DNA of 64,000 nucleotides, taken from NCBI RefSeq assembly GCF_004769575.1, contig NZ_RQGA01000003.1, positions 744,001-808,000 of the forward strand. The letters run 5' to 3'. The translations under genes and the position numbers were made by a program. Each line of letters opens with the position of its first letter. The first letter of the stretch is position 1. Below the pieces are notes generated by a model. The model was given only the letters and a program-made list of their open reading frames with translations, had not been told where the DNA came from and searched no databases. The stretch comes from Leptospira perdikensis (GTDB lineage: Bacteria; Spirochaetota; Leptospiria; Leptospirales; Leptospiraceae). Of the stretch, positions 34,807 through 44,440 are shown piece after piece.

Positions 34807-36060
34807 CTACAGGATGGGATCAGGGTTGGCAAGTGATATCTTTTCTCTTTCTTCATCGATTCGGTTCATTTTTCCCAAAATCTTTTTGAAAAAAGGAATG
34901 GTTAAGAATACAAGTCCAATCTCTAAAAATCCAAAAAAGAAAGAAAGGGCAGAAAAACTATAAGCCGGTGGCAATACTGATTCAAAGACCATCTGCATTT
35001 GTACAGAAACAACTGGCCCTAACATAAAGCCGAGAGAGCCCACTCCGGTAAAGGCAGACATTGTGGTTGCCGTAAGACCCGGTTTTGACATTTTACTGGC
35101 AAGCATCATTGAGGGAACAAACATCACTCCGGCCCCAATTCCACAGATCAGTAAAAATGTGAACAAATACCAAAATTCATTGGTTGTTCCTGAAAGTCCG
35201 AGAAAGATTCCGTAAATTGTAGATCCAACGAGAACAAGGGGCAGAACGCCTGTTTTGCGAGCGAGTAATGCTGATGGATAGGAAAGTAAACTCATTGGGA
35301 ATAAAACGAGACCTAAAAACACTCCGAGCATTCCCGGATGGAATGCGAGTGTTTCTCGTAGGTGAATATTAAAGGAAGAAATAATAAACCCAACAGTAAA
35401 ACGGTCAATAAAGTTGAATAAAAAAGGAACAAACAAAAATGGATTTTCAAAGATTGCAACTTTTAAGTCACTCAGTTTAAAATCTTTTACTTTGTGAATC
35501 CCTCTGTCTTTTAACATGAGTAGGCTAAATAGGCCAACAAAGATAAGAATTCCGGAACCTACATAAAAAGGCATCAGAGGATTTTTTCGTCCGAGGATAC
35601 CCAGTGGCATTCCAAAGGCACCACCTAAAGATAAAAACATTCCAGTGATCCCCATAAGGATTCCTTTGCCGTAGTAACGTTTGTTCTCTGGATCATTTTC
35701 ACGATCGGCAGCAGAACTAAGCAAAAGCCCGATGATAAAAATATGAGCAGCACCTTCCAAGAATCTTAAAAAAAGGAAGAGACCCATATCGGTGACAACT
35801 GTGAGTGAATAAAAAAGTCCTGCGTCTACAAAACAGAAAAAACTAATGAAGTATTTTCTGTTTTTAAAACGATCTGAAATGATTCCCGCAATCGGTGCAA
35901 AAAGAAAGGAACCGAGCATAGGAATACTTGTGAAATACGCAACTTCCCAGTTCGATCCGAGCAACCGATCCTTTACAACATCCTTCACTACCGGCACAAT
36001 CATTGTTACCGGCAACATGGATAAAAAAACTAAAGTTACTAGTGTATACGGGAATCCCAA
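34807..36060 (-). CDS. MFS transporter
   Basis: 417 residues, 12 predicted membrane helices. Motif-A-like loop GIISDRFKNRKYF between helices 2 and 3, and FLRFLEGAAHIFIIG in helix 4. It begins 3 nt after the haem oxygenase stop, so the two are one transcript. A haem-related role (export of a degradation product, or import of substrate or siderophore) follows from that context only. The gene on its own gives no substrate clue. Confidence 0.85.
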   Translation of the reverse strand: MGFPYTLVTLVFLSMLPVTMIVPVVKDVVKDRLLGSNWEVAYFTSIPMLGSFLFAPIAGIISDRFKNRKYFISFFCFVDAGLFYSLTVVTDMGLFLFLRFLEGAAHIFIIGLLLSSAADRENDPENKRYYGKGILMGITGMFLSLGGAFGMPLGILGRKNPLMPFYVGSGILIFVGLFSLLMLKDRGIHKVKDFKLSDLKVAIFENPFLFVPFLFNFIDRFTVGFIISSFNIHLRETLAFHPGMLGVFLGLVLFPMSLLSYPSALLARKTGVLPLVLVGSTIYGIFLGLSGTTNEFWYLFTFLLICGIGAGVMFVPSMMLASKMSKPGLTATTMSAFTGVGSLGFMLGPVVSVQMQMVFESVLPPAYSFSALSFFFGFLEIGLVFLTIPFFKKILGKMNRIDEEREKISLANPDPIL

Positions 36061-36063
36061 AAA

Positions 36064-36744
36064 TTAACCTGCTGGTAGAAGAGTTTGGTAACGTTCGATT
36101 CCGATATTTTCTTTTAAATCAGAGTCGAGTTCAATGAATAAAAATTTGTTCAAATCAAAAGTGGCGTTAGCTTCTGCTAATAGTTCTGCTTTTTGTGAAT
36201 CGTTCAAAGGAAGAGTGTCCAGATTTTGGCGATAGATTCCTTTGAATGCCATAAGATCTTCGATTTCAGGGAATTCATAAAAAGCTGTTCCTTCATTTCC
36301 TTCCAATTCAAAAGTTTTTGCTACTACTTTTTTGATAGATTGGCCACCAGAAAGATCTCCCAAGTAACGGACGTAAGCTTGTGCTACTAGAAGTTCCGGT
36401 TTTGTTTTTGCAGTGTTTTTGATATGGTCGATGTAGTTTTGTGTCGCTTTGGAAATAGAACCACGAACTTTCGTATTGAATTTCTTTTGGAAACTTGCGA
36501 TGTCTTCTTTCAGAGAATTTTCGCGGAACAAAGCAGGGAAGTAAAGTTTAGCAAGGATAGGGTTGTCTTTGTTTTGGCGGTAGAGTTCTTCCATTACAGT
36601 ATAAACTGCAAGAAGGCTTTCTAATTGGTATGTATAAGTTTGGGCATCAAGGCCCCCTCTGAAAATTGCCCGGATATAAGGAACCTTTTCGGTTTCCTGG
36701 TGTTTGTCGGCAGTTCCTTCTCGTAACATCATTGCTATGGACAT
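36064..36744 (-). CDS. hmuO: Haem oxygenase
   Basis: Cleaves haem to biliverdin, CO and iron. 226 residues, normal for the family. The proximal haem ligand is H15 in GTADKHQETE and the distal-helix glycine motif is YLGDLSGGQSIKK. Cytoplasmic. AAGGAG lies 5 nt before ATG 36744. A Fur-box-like palindrome upstream suggests induction under iron starvation, consistent with haem used as an iron source. Forms an operon with the MFS gene downstream. Confidence 0.92.
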   Translation of the reverse strand: MSIAMMLREGTADKHQETEKVPYIRAIFRGGLDAQTYTYQLESLLAVYTVMEELYRQNKDNPILAKLYFPALFRENSLKEDIASFQKKFNTKVRGSISKATQNYIDHIKNTAKTKPELLVAQAYVRYLGDLSGGQSIKKVVAKTFELEGNEGTAFYEFPEIEDLMAFKGIYRQNLDTLPLNDSQKAELLAEANATFDLNKFLFIELDSDLKENIGIERYQTLLPAG

Positions 36745-36765
36745 AATGGCTCCTTGTTCTCTATG

Positions 36766-36780
36766 TGAGAATCAATCTCA
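36766..36780. promoter_or_regulatory. Fur-box-like operator of hmuO
   Basis: TGAGAATCAATCTCA, a 7-1-7 dyad agreeing with the Fur consensus TGATAATnATTATCA at 11 of 14 positions, sits 22 nt upstream of hmuO. On the minus strand TATATGA overlaps its edge and could be the -10 element, so binding would block the promoter. The regulator itself (Fur or PerR type) cannot be told apart from sequence alone. Confidence 0.55.
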
Positions 36781-36823
36781 TATATGACACTACCCTGACA
36801 ATTGCAGGTACTGTCAAAGAAAA

Positions 36824-37954
36824 TTATAGGGAATCTTCCTGGGTGGAAGAATTCCAAAATTCGAGTGGGGTGTTTGCTCTTTGTTCTGGATAGAGAAAGT
36901 AAGAAAGAAAGAAAACCAAAATAGAAACTACAATTCCAATGGTAGCAAGAACCACGTCCTTTCCTACTTTGCGGAAGGTGTCTAGGTAAGGAAGGTCTTG
37001 GTAGGTAATGACGTTGAGAATGATTTCCCTACCGGCCAGAAGTCCTAAAAAAGCCCAAGTAGTAGACATGGGGATGTTACTGATGTATTGGAAAAAGAAT
37101 AATAAACTTCCATACACTAAATCCACAATGGTGGCAGCTTTGGCCCATTGGATGTCGGACTTTTCGGAAACCACCCTTTGGATGGTGCCACCGTTTGTTC
37201 GAATGATGATGAGTAGGGCTACGATGAGAATGAAGATAGCCGTTAAAAACTCTATGGGTCCTAACTGTCTTGGTAAAAACACCGCGATATTGGCCGTGTC
37301 TTGTAACAACCAAGCCACCCACAAATACATGGTGGAGAGCCATTGTAGACGAGACCATCTTCTTTCAGAAACGGGGTCGGGTGTATGGACTTCATGGTAT
37401 TCATGTGGGTCAACTTTGACTAGGATAGCCCAAACAACTATGGCCACTAGGAAAGCAAGGCCGTAACCAAAAAAGGATTTGGTTAACATTTGGTCAATAC
37501 TCTTACCACCAAACAATCCTAAGACGAGAAAGGTTGTGGAAACAGGTGCCCTGAGTCTAGTAATCACAACAAGTAATACAGGAGCAAGAAGTTGGAGAAG
37601 GTTGAAGTCTTTAGTTTCCGGAATGGAATCTAGCCTATGAAAGTGGATTTCACGACCATGCAAAAACCAAGCAAATAAATGGACTAAAAATAGAAGGCCA
37701 CCGAAAACGAGAATCTTTTGGAGCCAGTGAACCGATTTTTTACTCTCGATAAAGGTTCCGATGGTTTGGACTGCATCGTTTCCGGCCACAGAGAACGATG
37801 CAATCGCAAAGGAAAACCATCCGAGATAATACCGAGGAAGACCCAGGAAATAACCGGCACAGATTGTAAGAACCAAAAAAAGAGTAAAAACAAAGAATCG
37901 AACTTGGTCCTTTTTTGTCGGGTGCTGGTAGTCTATTTCCTGGTTAAGGCTCAT
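36824..37954 (-). CDS. PiT-family inorganic phosphate permease
   Basis: 376 residues, about ten membrane helices. The duplicated PiT signature is present as [14 protein letters not shown] (about residue 55) and a second [17 protein letters not shown] segment (about 300), with [15 protein letters not shown] between. These correspond to the GANDVANA and PVSTT motifs of low-affinity phosphate/H+ or Na+ symporters. No PhoU gene is next door. It overlaps the OlsB-like gene by ATGA and follows it in the operon. Confidence 0.85.
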   Translation of the reverse strand: MSLNQEIDYQHPTKKDQVRFFVFTLFLVLTICAGYFLGLPRYYLGWFSFAIASFSVAGNDAVQTIGTFIESKKSVHWLQKILVFGGLLFLVHLFAWFLHGREIHFHRLDSIPETKDFNLLQLLAPVLLVVITRLRAPVSTTFLVLGLFGGKSIDQMLTKSFFGYGLAFLVAIVVWAILVKVDPHEYHEVHTPDPVSERRWSRLQWLSTMYLWVAWLLQDTANIAVFLPRQLGPIEFLTAIFILIVALLIIIRTNGGTIQRVVSEKSDIQWAKAATIVDLVYGSLLFFFQYISNIPMSTTWAFLGLLAGREIILNVITYQDLPYLDTFRKVGKDVVLATIGIVVSILVFFLSYFLYPEQRANTPLEFWNSSTQEDSL

Positions 37955-38727
37955 GCATTCATATAGTGTTTCGCATATCTCTCCGTAATTTCCTTGCGGT
38001 CGAAAAGAATAAACACGTCTGTAGTACCAAAAACAGAATCCAGTGCAGGAATTCCACAGATTTTAGCACCCACCCGGAGGTATCCTTTTAAAAGTGGAGG
38101 GATATTTTTGGAGATTGATTTTGGATCTTCTACATGAAAATTGGCGTCAAATCCAGGAAGAACAAAGTCCGGATTTGGGAACACACGAAATTCTTCAGGA
38201 GCAATTGCATCTTTGGCTTTTAAAAAACCGTAAGATTGAGAAGCAATTGCTGCATCAGTGGAGTGAATGGATCCACAACCCATCAAATAACGAACATTAT
38301 GTTTGTTCATGAACTCTGCAAGACCTTGCCAGAGAAGTGAAATTACGGAACCGTCACGGTAGTCAGGGTGAACACAAGAACGTCCTACTTCTGCAATTTC
38401 GTCTGGTAGGTTATAAATAGAAGTGATATCAAATTCGTTTTCGCTATAAAAACCAATTCCGTTTTTTGCATTTTGGCGTGTTAAAATACGGTAGGTTCCA
38501 ACGATTTTTGTATCTTCAGTGGATTTATCAATAACAAGTAAGTGGTGGCAGTACAAATCGTACTCATCACGGTCTTTACGTGTAGCAGAAGATTGTGGCA
38601 GACCTTCTCCCATTTCTAAATTGAACACTTCATAACGTAACGCAAGTGCTCTTTCAATTTCTAGTTGGTTTTCCGCTAAACGAACTTCTAAAATTCGTTC
38701 TGTTCTGTTGATTGTATTTGGTTTCAT
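37951..38727 (-). CDS. OlsB-like GNAT N-acyltransferase
   Basis: 258 residues of the haemolysin-like acyltransferase family (PF13444), which includes OlsB, the enzyme that N-acylates ornithine in ornithine lipid synthesis. Signatures: [35 protein letters not shown], and the acyl-donor motif [21 protein letters not shown], then [17 protein letters not shown] lies upstream of ATG 38727. It is the first gene of a pair with the phosphate permease. Ornithine lipids replace phospholipids when phosphate is scarce, so the pairing makes metabolic sense. A separate OlsA is not seen here. Confidence 0.75.
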   Translation of the reverse strand: MKPNTINRTERILEVRLAENQLEIERALALRYEVFNLEMGEGLPQSSATRKDRDEYDLYCHHLLVIDKSTEDTKIVGTYRILTRQNAKNGIGFYSENEFDITSIYNLPDEIAEVGRSCVHPDYRDGSVISLLWQGLAEFMNKHNVRYLMGCGSIHSTDAAIASQSYGFLKAKDAIAPEEFRVFPNPDFVLPGFDANFHVEDPKSISKNIPPLLKGYLRVGAKICGIPALDSVFGTTDVFILFDRKEITERYAKHYMNA

Positions 38728-38830
38728 CGGATTTTATCCTCTTGTTTATCTGCAAATAAGGTAAAATGAATCGGTTACGACAATGTTACATTCAGGTGAA
38801 AATCAGTTTGTTTCATGAATAGATACCATA

Positions 38831-39787
38831 TTACAAATTAGTGACACAGAGAACTTGGTTGGTACCATCTTGGTCTGGTGTATAAATTCGGCCATTGTTT
38901 AGTTCTAGTGCGTAAGCTTGTATAGAATCAATAGGGTATGAATTGGAAGACCATAATACGTTAGAACTTTCAAGGTTTGTAAAAATCTGAGTATTGATTG
39001 CTGGTGAAGAGTAGCCAACGTTACAAGGTACAAAATCATCTAAAGGACTTGTTGGGCCAGTCGTACAAACAACAATATTCTTTAGTTCGTTTTTAGTTGT
39101 TACCCTCCAGTTGTTTCGTTGCCATTTATTTACTGTATTGTATTGGTTACAGGCATTGTATATATCACTTGATGCAGCATCAATCCAGGGTGGTGGAGCA
39201 AGATCTGCTCCGGTAAGTCCGCTTGTACATCCGTTTGTTGGAGTGATGTTACAAAAATTTAAAGATAAACTAATTCCGTATTGGTCACCTGCTGTACCGA
39301 TTCCCGTGCAGTTTCCTACATAAGCATTACCGCTTGGATTCCATTCTTGTCCGTGAGCACATCGACTGTAACCAACTGTACGGTTATCGATAAAGGCTTT
39401 GTATAGAGGACAGGTGATTTCCATTCCGATAACACCATCACTAGATTTGATTCCCGGGTTTGTGATGAAACAATGTAAGGAATTCGGTTGTTGGGCAATG
39501 AAAACTCTAGGAAATATTCCTCCCCTTGTTACGATATTAAAGGAACCGTTTGTCGAGATGGAATCGGAAATTCCTCCAAATTCATATTGGATCTTTAAAG
39601 TGTTTCCTGCTGTGAGTCCAGAAATCATTCCTCTGACTCGGAAGGGGGGACAAATTGCCGAACCATTTTGTATACAGCCTAAAAGTTGCGTTTCTAAATA
39701 TAGTTGGGAGTTTGGATCGTTTGAATTGTTGAAATTGGGAAGTTTGCAAAAAAGAAGAAAAACTAGAATGGGTAGAAATCGTTTCAT
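38831..39787 (-). CDS. Lipoprotein with DUF1566 (Lcl C-terminal-like) domain
   Basis: 318 residues. Short signal peptide with lipobox-like LLFC (Cys about 14). The C-terminal half contains the DUF1566 pattern: WRVTTKNELKNIV, then INTQIFTNLESSNVLWSSNSY and YALELNNGRIYTPDQDGT. In other bacteria such domains bind surface polysaccharides or collagen-like ligands. About a dozen cysteines suggest several disulfides. It stands alone. Confidence 0.8.
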   Translation of the reverse strand: MKRFLPILVFLLFCKLPNFNNSNDPNSQLYLETQLLGCIQNGSAICPPFRVRGMISGLTAGNTLKIQYEFGGISDSISTNGSFNIVTRGGIFPRVFIAQQPNSLHCFITNPGIKSSDGVIGMEITCPLYKAFIDNRTVGYSRCAHGQEWNPSGNAYVGNCTGIGTAGDQYGISLSLNFCNITPTNGCTSGLTGADLAPPPWIDAASSDIYNACNQYNTVNKWQRNNWRVTTKNELKNIVVCTTGPTSPLDDFVPCNVGYSSPAINTQIFTNLESSNVLWSSNSYPIDSIQAYALELNNGRIYTPDQDGTNQVLCVTNL

Positions 39788-39933
39788 CTCATTACTTCCG
39801 CCTTGGTTTTAGCCTAAATCGGATCGATTGTAAAGAAATTTATTTCTGAAAATAGGACTCTTGGTAATGAACATTTGTTTGTTATCAAGAGGTGTTGGTT
39901 TGCAATATAAAAATCATTGCTGAAACGGTAGAA

Positions 39934-41634
39934 TCAATCCAACTCGCAATTTTTTGAGGAACCAGGCTTTATTATAAAATTCTTATACAAAAAATACTGA
40001 ATCGATATATTTGTTAAATCTTTTGTTGAATGCAAAGCCAAGTATCCGTTATACGAACAAATTTCTACATCTGGATCAGAACTGGTAAATCCCGAATGAT
40101 ACTTTTGGTTCAGAATCAAAGTATCTCCTTTTTTTAAGAAACCAAACTCATAACGATCAGGACTCCAAAATTTTGGAACATACTCTTGTCCGTCAGAAAG
40201 TAGATAAAATTCCCCTTTATAGTTCTTATCGTTTATGGTTTGGTTTGTGAAATAGAAGGTTAAGTTTTCATAAATATCATTGGTTGATAGGTTGGCCTGG
40301 ATGGCTGGCAACATTCTAGAATCGGAGCCATAATCAGGAACTGTGGGCACAGTGATCGGATAGAGATTTGGATTTTTGATATTTACCTTTGGTAAAGGTA
40401 GAATAAAAATCTCAGACAAGTATTTTGTATTCATTCGTCTCGTGTCTTGAGTATGAAATAGAAAACAAAGTATGGAAACGATTGTCATTGTTAAATGGTA
40501 TTTTTGGGGAACCCAGTTCCATAGGTTTTGAAAACCTACTGCCAAACACCAAGCATATAAAAATACAACACTGAGACTCCATCTAGGATATACCCGTTCT
40601 AAGGAATATATGGGTAGGTGTTCGAGTAAACTTGCAGGTGCGTAAGAGGAGGTTTTCCCTGCCATCATCCACAAAACAAGTAACAGTAGTGCAAGAACAG
40701 AACCCATTTTCCTTTTAGTCAAGAATACCAAAGGGGAAAGTAATAATGGCAACATACCAAGATAGTTTCCATACTCCCAATACCGGTATTGCATTTGAGA
40801 AAGTGATTGTGCGAGTAAGGGATGTTGGGACGGCCCAAAAAAAATGGGATAAAAATCTTTCCAACCTAATGTGTAATTGTCCGGTACAAAATACCTACCA
40901 ACTGAATGCACAAATTGAAACATCGGAATCCATTTGATCGCAAGAATGCCTAATACAAAAATTGAAAGTTTTACAAACCGTAGGATTGTTTCTTTGGGTT
41001 TGTCTGAAAGATATACTTCTCGAATCATTAAAAAGAAAATAAGGAATACTATTTGTGAAAGTGGGTAAATGCATCCTTCGGATAATAAAATATATGTGAT
41101 CGTTGTGATTAGAATAAGAATTCGCCAGTTGCCTTTTTTAACAAAATACAAAATATAAAAGACAAGAGTTGGTAAAAATAGTCCTGGGGTTTGGTTTAAA
41201 TGGCCGGCATAAAATTTTTGAAATACAAATCCAGAAAATTGAAATATTAAAACAAATAATAAGGAAGGTAAATTTGAAGATTTTGTATAAAGTCGAAAGG
41301 AATGAAAATTGAGAAAACCAGAGAAAACAAAATAAAACAGAAAACTAATCTTTAGTGTTGTGAGTGTGGAGAAAAATAAAACAAAGAAGTGAGTGAAACT
41401 TCCCACTTTACTGGTTGGATTTTCCCAAACGGGGAAACCAGCACCGTAATACGGATTCCATAAAGGGAAAGTGCCAAATTCTAAAAAAGATTTTCTTAAA
41501 AATTCAACGTGGAAACTATACATATCCCAATCGAAACGACCATAGAGATCACTTGTTTCGAATAGGACTTTTGTATTCCAAAGATAGAATGTAAAAAAAA
41601 GTAGAACTAAGGCAAAAGGCCTAGTGCGCTTCAT
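39934..41634 (-). CDS. Polytopic membrane protein, YfhO/GT-C-like
   Basis: About 566 residues: 11-12 hydrophobic helices (about 10-390) and a C-terminal soluble domain (about 400-566). The first periplasmic loop has GRFDWDMYSFHVEFLRKSFLEFGTFPLWNPYYGAGFPVWENP, the WNPYxxxGxP pattern of YfhO-type and GT-C glycosyltransferase-like proteins that use lipid-linked sugars. I start it at ATG 41634, inside the last codons of polA (14-nt overlap). Context (a GT4 glycosyltransferase two genes upstream) supports a role in surface glycan synthesis. Confidence 0.75.
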   Translation of the reverse strand: MKRTRPFALVLLFFTFYLWNTKVLFETSDLYGRFDWDMYSFHVEFLRKSFLEFGTFPLWNPYYGAGFPVWENPTSKVGSFTHFFVLFFSTLTTLKISFLFYFVFSGFLNFHSFRLYTKSSNLPSLLFVLIFQFSGFVFQKFYAGHLNQTPGLFLPTLVFYILYFVKKGNWRILILITTITYILLSEGCIYPLSQIVFLIFFLMIREVYLSDKPKETILRFVKLSIFVLGILAIKWIPMFQFVHSVGRYFVPDNYTLGWKDFYPIFFGPSQHPLLAQSLSQMQYRYWEYGNYLGMLPLLLSPLVFLTKRKMGSVLALLLLVLWMMAGKTSSYAPASLLEHLPIYSLERVYPRWSLSVVFLYAWCLAVGFQNLWNWVPQKYHLTMTIVSILCFLFHTQDTRRMNTKYLSEIFILPLPKVNIKNPNLYPITVPTVPDYGSDSRMLPAIQANLSTNDIYENLTFYFTNQTINDKNYKGEFYLLSDGQEYVPKFWSPDRYEFGFLKKGDTLILNQKYHSGFTSSDPDVEICSYNGYLALHSTKDLTNISIQYFLYKNFIIKPGSSKNCELD

Positions 41635-44440
41635 CCCAATTACCGCCAAACTTCCCTTGGGCGACAATGGGAACTTTTAATTTCATTGCCGATTCCATTT
41701 CTTCTTTGGCCATTTGATAGAATTCTTTTTTTTCCTTGGGATCTACTTCGAATACAAGTTCATCATGGACTTGTAAAAGGAGTTTGGAGCGGAAAGATTC
41801 CTTTTTGATTTTTTTATCAATCTGAATCATCGCAAGTTTGATCATATCCGCAGAGGTTCCTTGGATGGGAGAGTTGATGGCAACTCGTTTGGCGGCTTCA
41901 CTGGCCATTTTGTGTTTGGAATGGATATCCGGAAGATAACGTCTACGACCGAGAAGTGTTTCCACATACCCGTGTTCCTTACAGAACTCTACGATTTCTT
42001 CCATATAAGTCCCTACTCCAGTGTAGGTGGCAAAATATTTTTCGATGAATTCTTTTGCTTCTTTGCGGCTGATCCTTAAGTTATTGGAAAGGCCAAAAGA
42101 TGTGACCCCGTAAATCACAGAAAAGTTTACAACTTTGGCTTTATTTCGCATATCGGACGTTACTTGGTCTTCGGATACTCCAAAGATCCCGGCTGCCGTA
42201 CGTTTGTGGATATCGACTCCTGATTTGTAAGCATCCATCATTTGCGGGTCATTGGCAAAATGAGCCATAATCCTAAGTTCAATTTGGCTATAGTCTAGAG
42301 AAAGAATCTCGTATCCTTTTTTGGCAATAAAACCCTTTCGGAGTAACCTTCCTTCTTCATCCTTAATAGGGATGTTTTGTAAGTTGGGGTTAGTAGAAGA
42401 CAAACGACCAGTGGCGGCAATGGTTTGGTTGTAACTTGTATGGATTCGACCTGTTTTCGGATTGATGAGTGTCGGTAAGGTGTCTGTATAAGTTGATTTT
42501 AGTTTGGAAAACTTTCTGATCTCTAACAAATGATCAATGATGGGATGTGTTCCCTGGAGAGATTCCAAAACGGAATGGTCAGTGGAATATCCAGTTTGTG
42601 TTTTTTTCTCAGCAGGAAGTCTTAATTCTTCAAACAAAACAGTTTGAAGTTCCTTGGTGGAATTGATATTAAATGGTCGTCCGGCAAAGAAATGAATGTT
42701 CTTTTCGTGTTCTTTGATTTTAGTTTCAAATATTTTGGAAAGAGACTCAAAGTATCCTGGTTCTACGGCAATACCTTCAAATTCCATATCTGCCAGGGTG
42801 AGTAACACAGGCATCTCGATATCAAAAAATAACTTTTTATGGATACCTTCATCCATTTTGGGTGCAAGAACATTGCTTAGTTGTAAAGTAATGTCAGCAT
42901 CTTCGCAGGCATATTCGGAAACCTTTTCTGGATCAATATCGTATAAGTTTTGTTTCTTTTTGCCAGTGCCAACTAACTCTTCATAAGTGATGGTTTTGTA
43001 ATCCAAATAATCAACGGCCATATCATCCATATTATGGCGACGTTCTCCGGGATTCAAAAGATACGAAGCAAGCATTGTATCAAAATGAATTCCAGCAAGA
43101 TTTATGCCGTAATTACGGAGCACTAATAAATCGTATTTAATGTTTTGCCCAATTTTTTTCCATTTAGGATCGGATAACATTGGTTTTAAAACAGTGAGTC
43201 CTTCTTCAGGGGAAGGGAGGAGGTGACTGTAGATGGACTCGGGATGAGAAAAGGCGATATAATAACCAACACCAGGTTCTTGGGAAAAAGAAACTCCAAG
43301 TAACTCGGCAAGCATTGGATCTTGGGAAGTGGTTTCTGTATCCACCGAGATTGGTTTTTTCGGATCTAGCTTCCCAACGATTTTTTTAAGGTCTTCCAAG
43401 GTTTGGATCCGTTTGTAACTTTTTTTGGTTACAGCGGAACCTTTGTTTGATTTGGAATTGGTTCCTTCGTTTGTAGATTCTTCTTTAGATTTTTTTCCCT
43501 TTTTGCCAGTAGTTGGTTCGGCACTTACTTCTTTACTATCCCCGTCACCAGTGATGGGAATGCCGGCTTGTTTTGCGAGATCACGATGAAGGACATTGTA
43601 TCCCTCATCTTTGAAGTATTGTACTTTTGCCGGATCATAATAATTCGGAATCTTTAAATCATTTTTTTTGATATCTAGTTTGAGATTGGTGACAATGGTT
43701 GCGAGTTTTCTGGATAAAAATGCATTTTCTTTATCTGCAGCCAGTTTATCGATTAGGGATTTATTTTTAACTTGGTCGAGTTTTTTGTAAATGGTTTCTA
43801 AATTTCCAAATTCTTGGATGAGTTTGGCTGCACCTTTTTCTCCTACACCTTTAACACCAGGAATGTTGTCGGATGCATCGCCGAGAAGTGCCATGTAATC
43901 GGTAACTTGTTCTTTTGTGATTCCAATATTGGTTTCTACCCATTTAGGATCGATTTTTTCAAATTCGGAAACTCCTCGTTTCCCACGTAACATGTGTATG
44001 TTTTTATCAAGAACTTGGTATAAGTCTTTATCACTGGAGAGGATGACGATTTCTTCAAAGTCTTTTGCAAATTTTTTACATAAAGATCCGATGATGTCAT
44101 CGGCTTCAATCCCATCCAGTTTGTACATGGGAAATTCCAAAGCCTTTAACATTTCATAAATTTTATGGATCTGTGGTTTTAGATCCTCAGGCATTGGTTT
44201 TCTATGTGCTTTATAATCTTCGTATAAATCGTTTCTGTGTAATCGTGTTCCGGGATCGAATGTGAATGCTATGTGAGATACTTTTTCGTCTTGTAAAAGT
44301 TTGAACAACATCCTCCAAAATCCAAAAACGGCACCACTGGGAAGTCCTGTTTTGGAGTTGGTGAGGTTAGAAGCGGCAAAGGCAAAGTAGGCCCGAAAAG
44401 CCAACGCATGGCCATCAATGATCAGTAATCTTCCGCTCAT
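41621..44440 (-). CDS. polA: DNA polymerase I
   Basis: 939 residues with all three parts: an N-terminal 5'-3' exonuclease (1-290) with IIDGHALAFRAYF and LGDASDNIPGVKGVG; a Ser/Lys-rich linker (about 295-345); and a proofreading 3'-5' exonuclease with VDTETTS (about 365), NIKYDLLVL and YACEDADIT, whose catalytic residues are kept. The polymerase has motif A LDYSQIELR (about 714), motif B RNKAKVVNFSVIYG and motif C VHDELVFEV (about 891). It overlaps the glycosyltransferase gene upstream by ATGA and the membrane protein gene downstream by 14 nt, an unusual operon for a replication/repair enzyme. Confidence 0.97.
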   Translation of the reverse strand: MSGRLLIIDGHALAFRAYFAFAASNLTNSKTGLPSGAVFGFWRMLFKLLQDEKVSHIAFTFDPGTRLHRNDLYEDYKAHRKPMPEDLKPQIHKIYEMLKALEFPMYKLDGIEADDIIGSLCKKFAKDFEEIVILSSDKDLYQVLDKNIHMLRGKRGVSEFEKIDPKWVETNIGITKEQVTDYMALLGDASDNIPGVKGVGEKGAAKLIQEFGNLETIYKKLDQVKNKSLIDKLAADKENAFLSRKLATIVTNLKLDIKKNDLKIPNYYDPAKVQYFKDEGYNVLHRDLAKQAGIPITGDGDSKEVSAEPTTGKKGKKSKEESTNEGTNSKSNKGSAVTKKSYKRIQTLEDLKKIVGKLDPKKPISVDTETTSQDPMLAELLGVSFSQEPGVGYYIAFSHPESIYSHLLPSPEEGLTVLKPMLSDPKWKKIGQNIKYDLLVLRNYGINLAGIHFDTMLASYLLNPGERRHNMDDMAVDYLDYKTITYEELVGTGKKKQNLYDIDPEKVSEYACEDADITLQLSNVLAPKMDEGIHKKLFFDIEMPVLLTLADMEFEGIAVEPGYFESLSKIFETKIKEHEKNIHFFAGRPFNINSTKELQTVLFEELRLPAEKKTQTGYSTDHSVLESLQGTHPIIDHLLEIRKFSKLKSTYTDTLPTLINPKTGRIHTSYNQTIAATGRLSSTNPNLQNIPIKDEEGRLLRKGFIAKKGYEILSLDYSQIELRIMAHFANDPQMMDAYKSGVDIHKRTAAGIFGVSEDQVTSDMRNKAKVVNFSVIYGVTSFGLSNNLRISRKEAKEFIEKYFATYTGVGTYMEEIVEFCKEHGYVETLLGRRRYLPDIHSKHKMASEAAKRVAINSPIQGTSADMIKLAMIQIDKKIKKESFRSKLLLQVHDELVFEVDPKEKKEFYQMAKEEMESAMKLKVPIVAQGKFGGNWDEAH

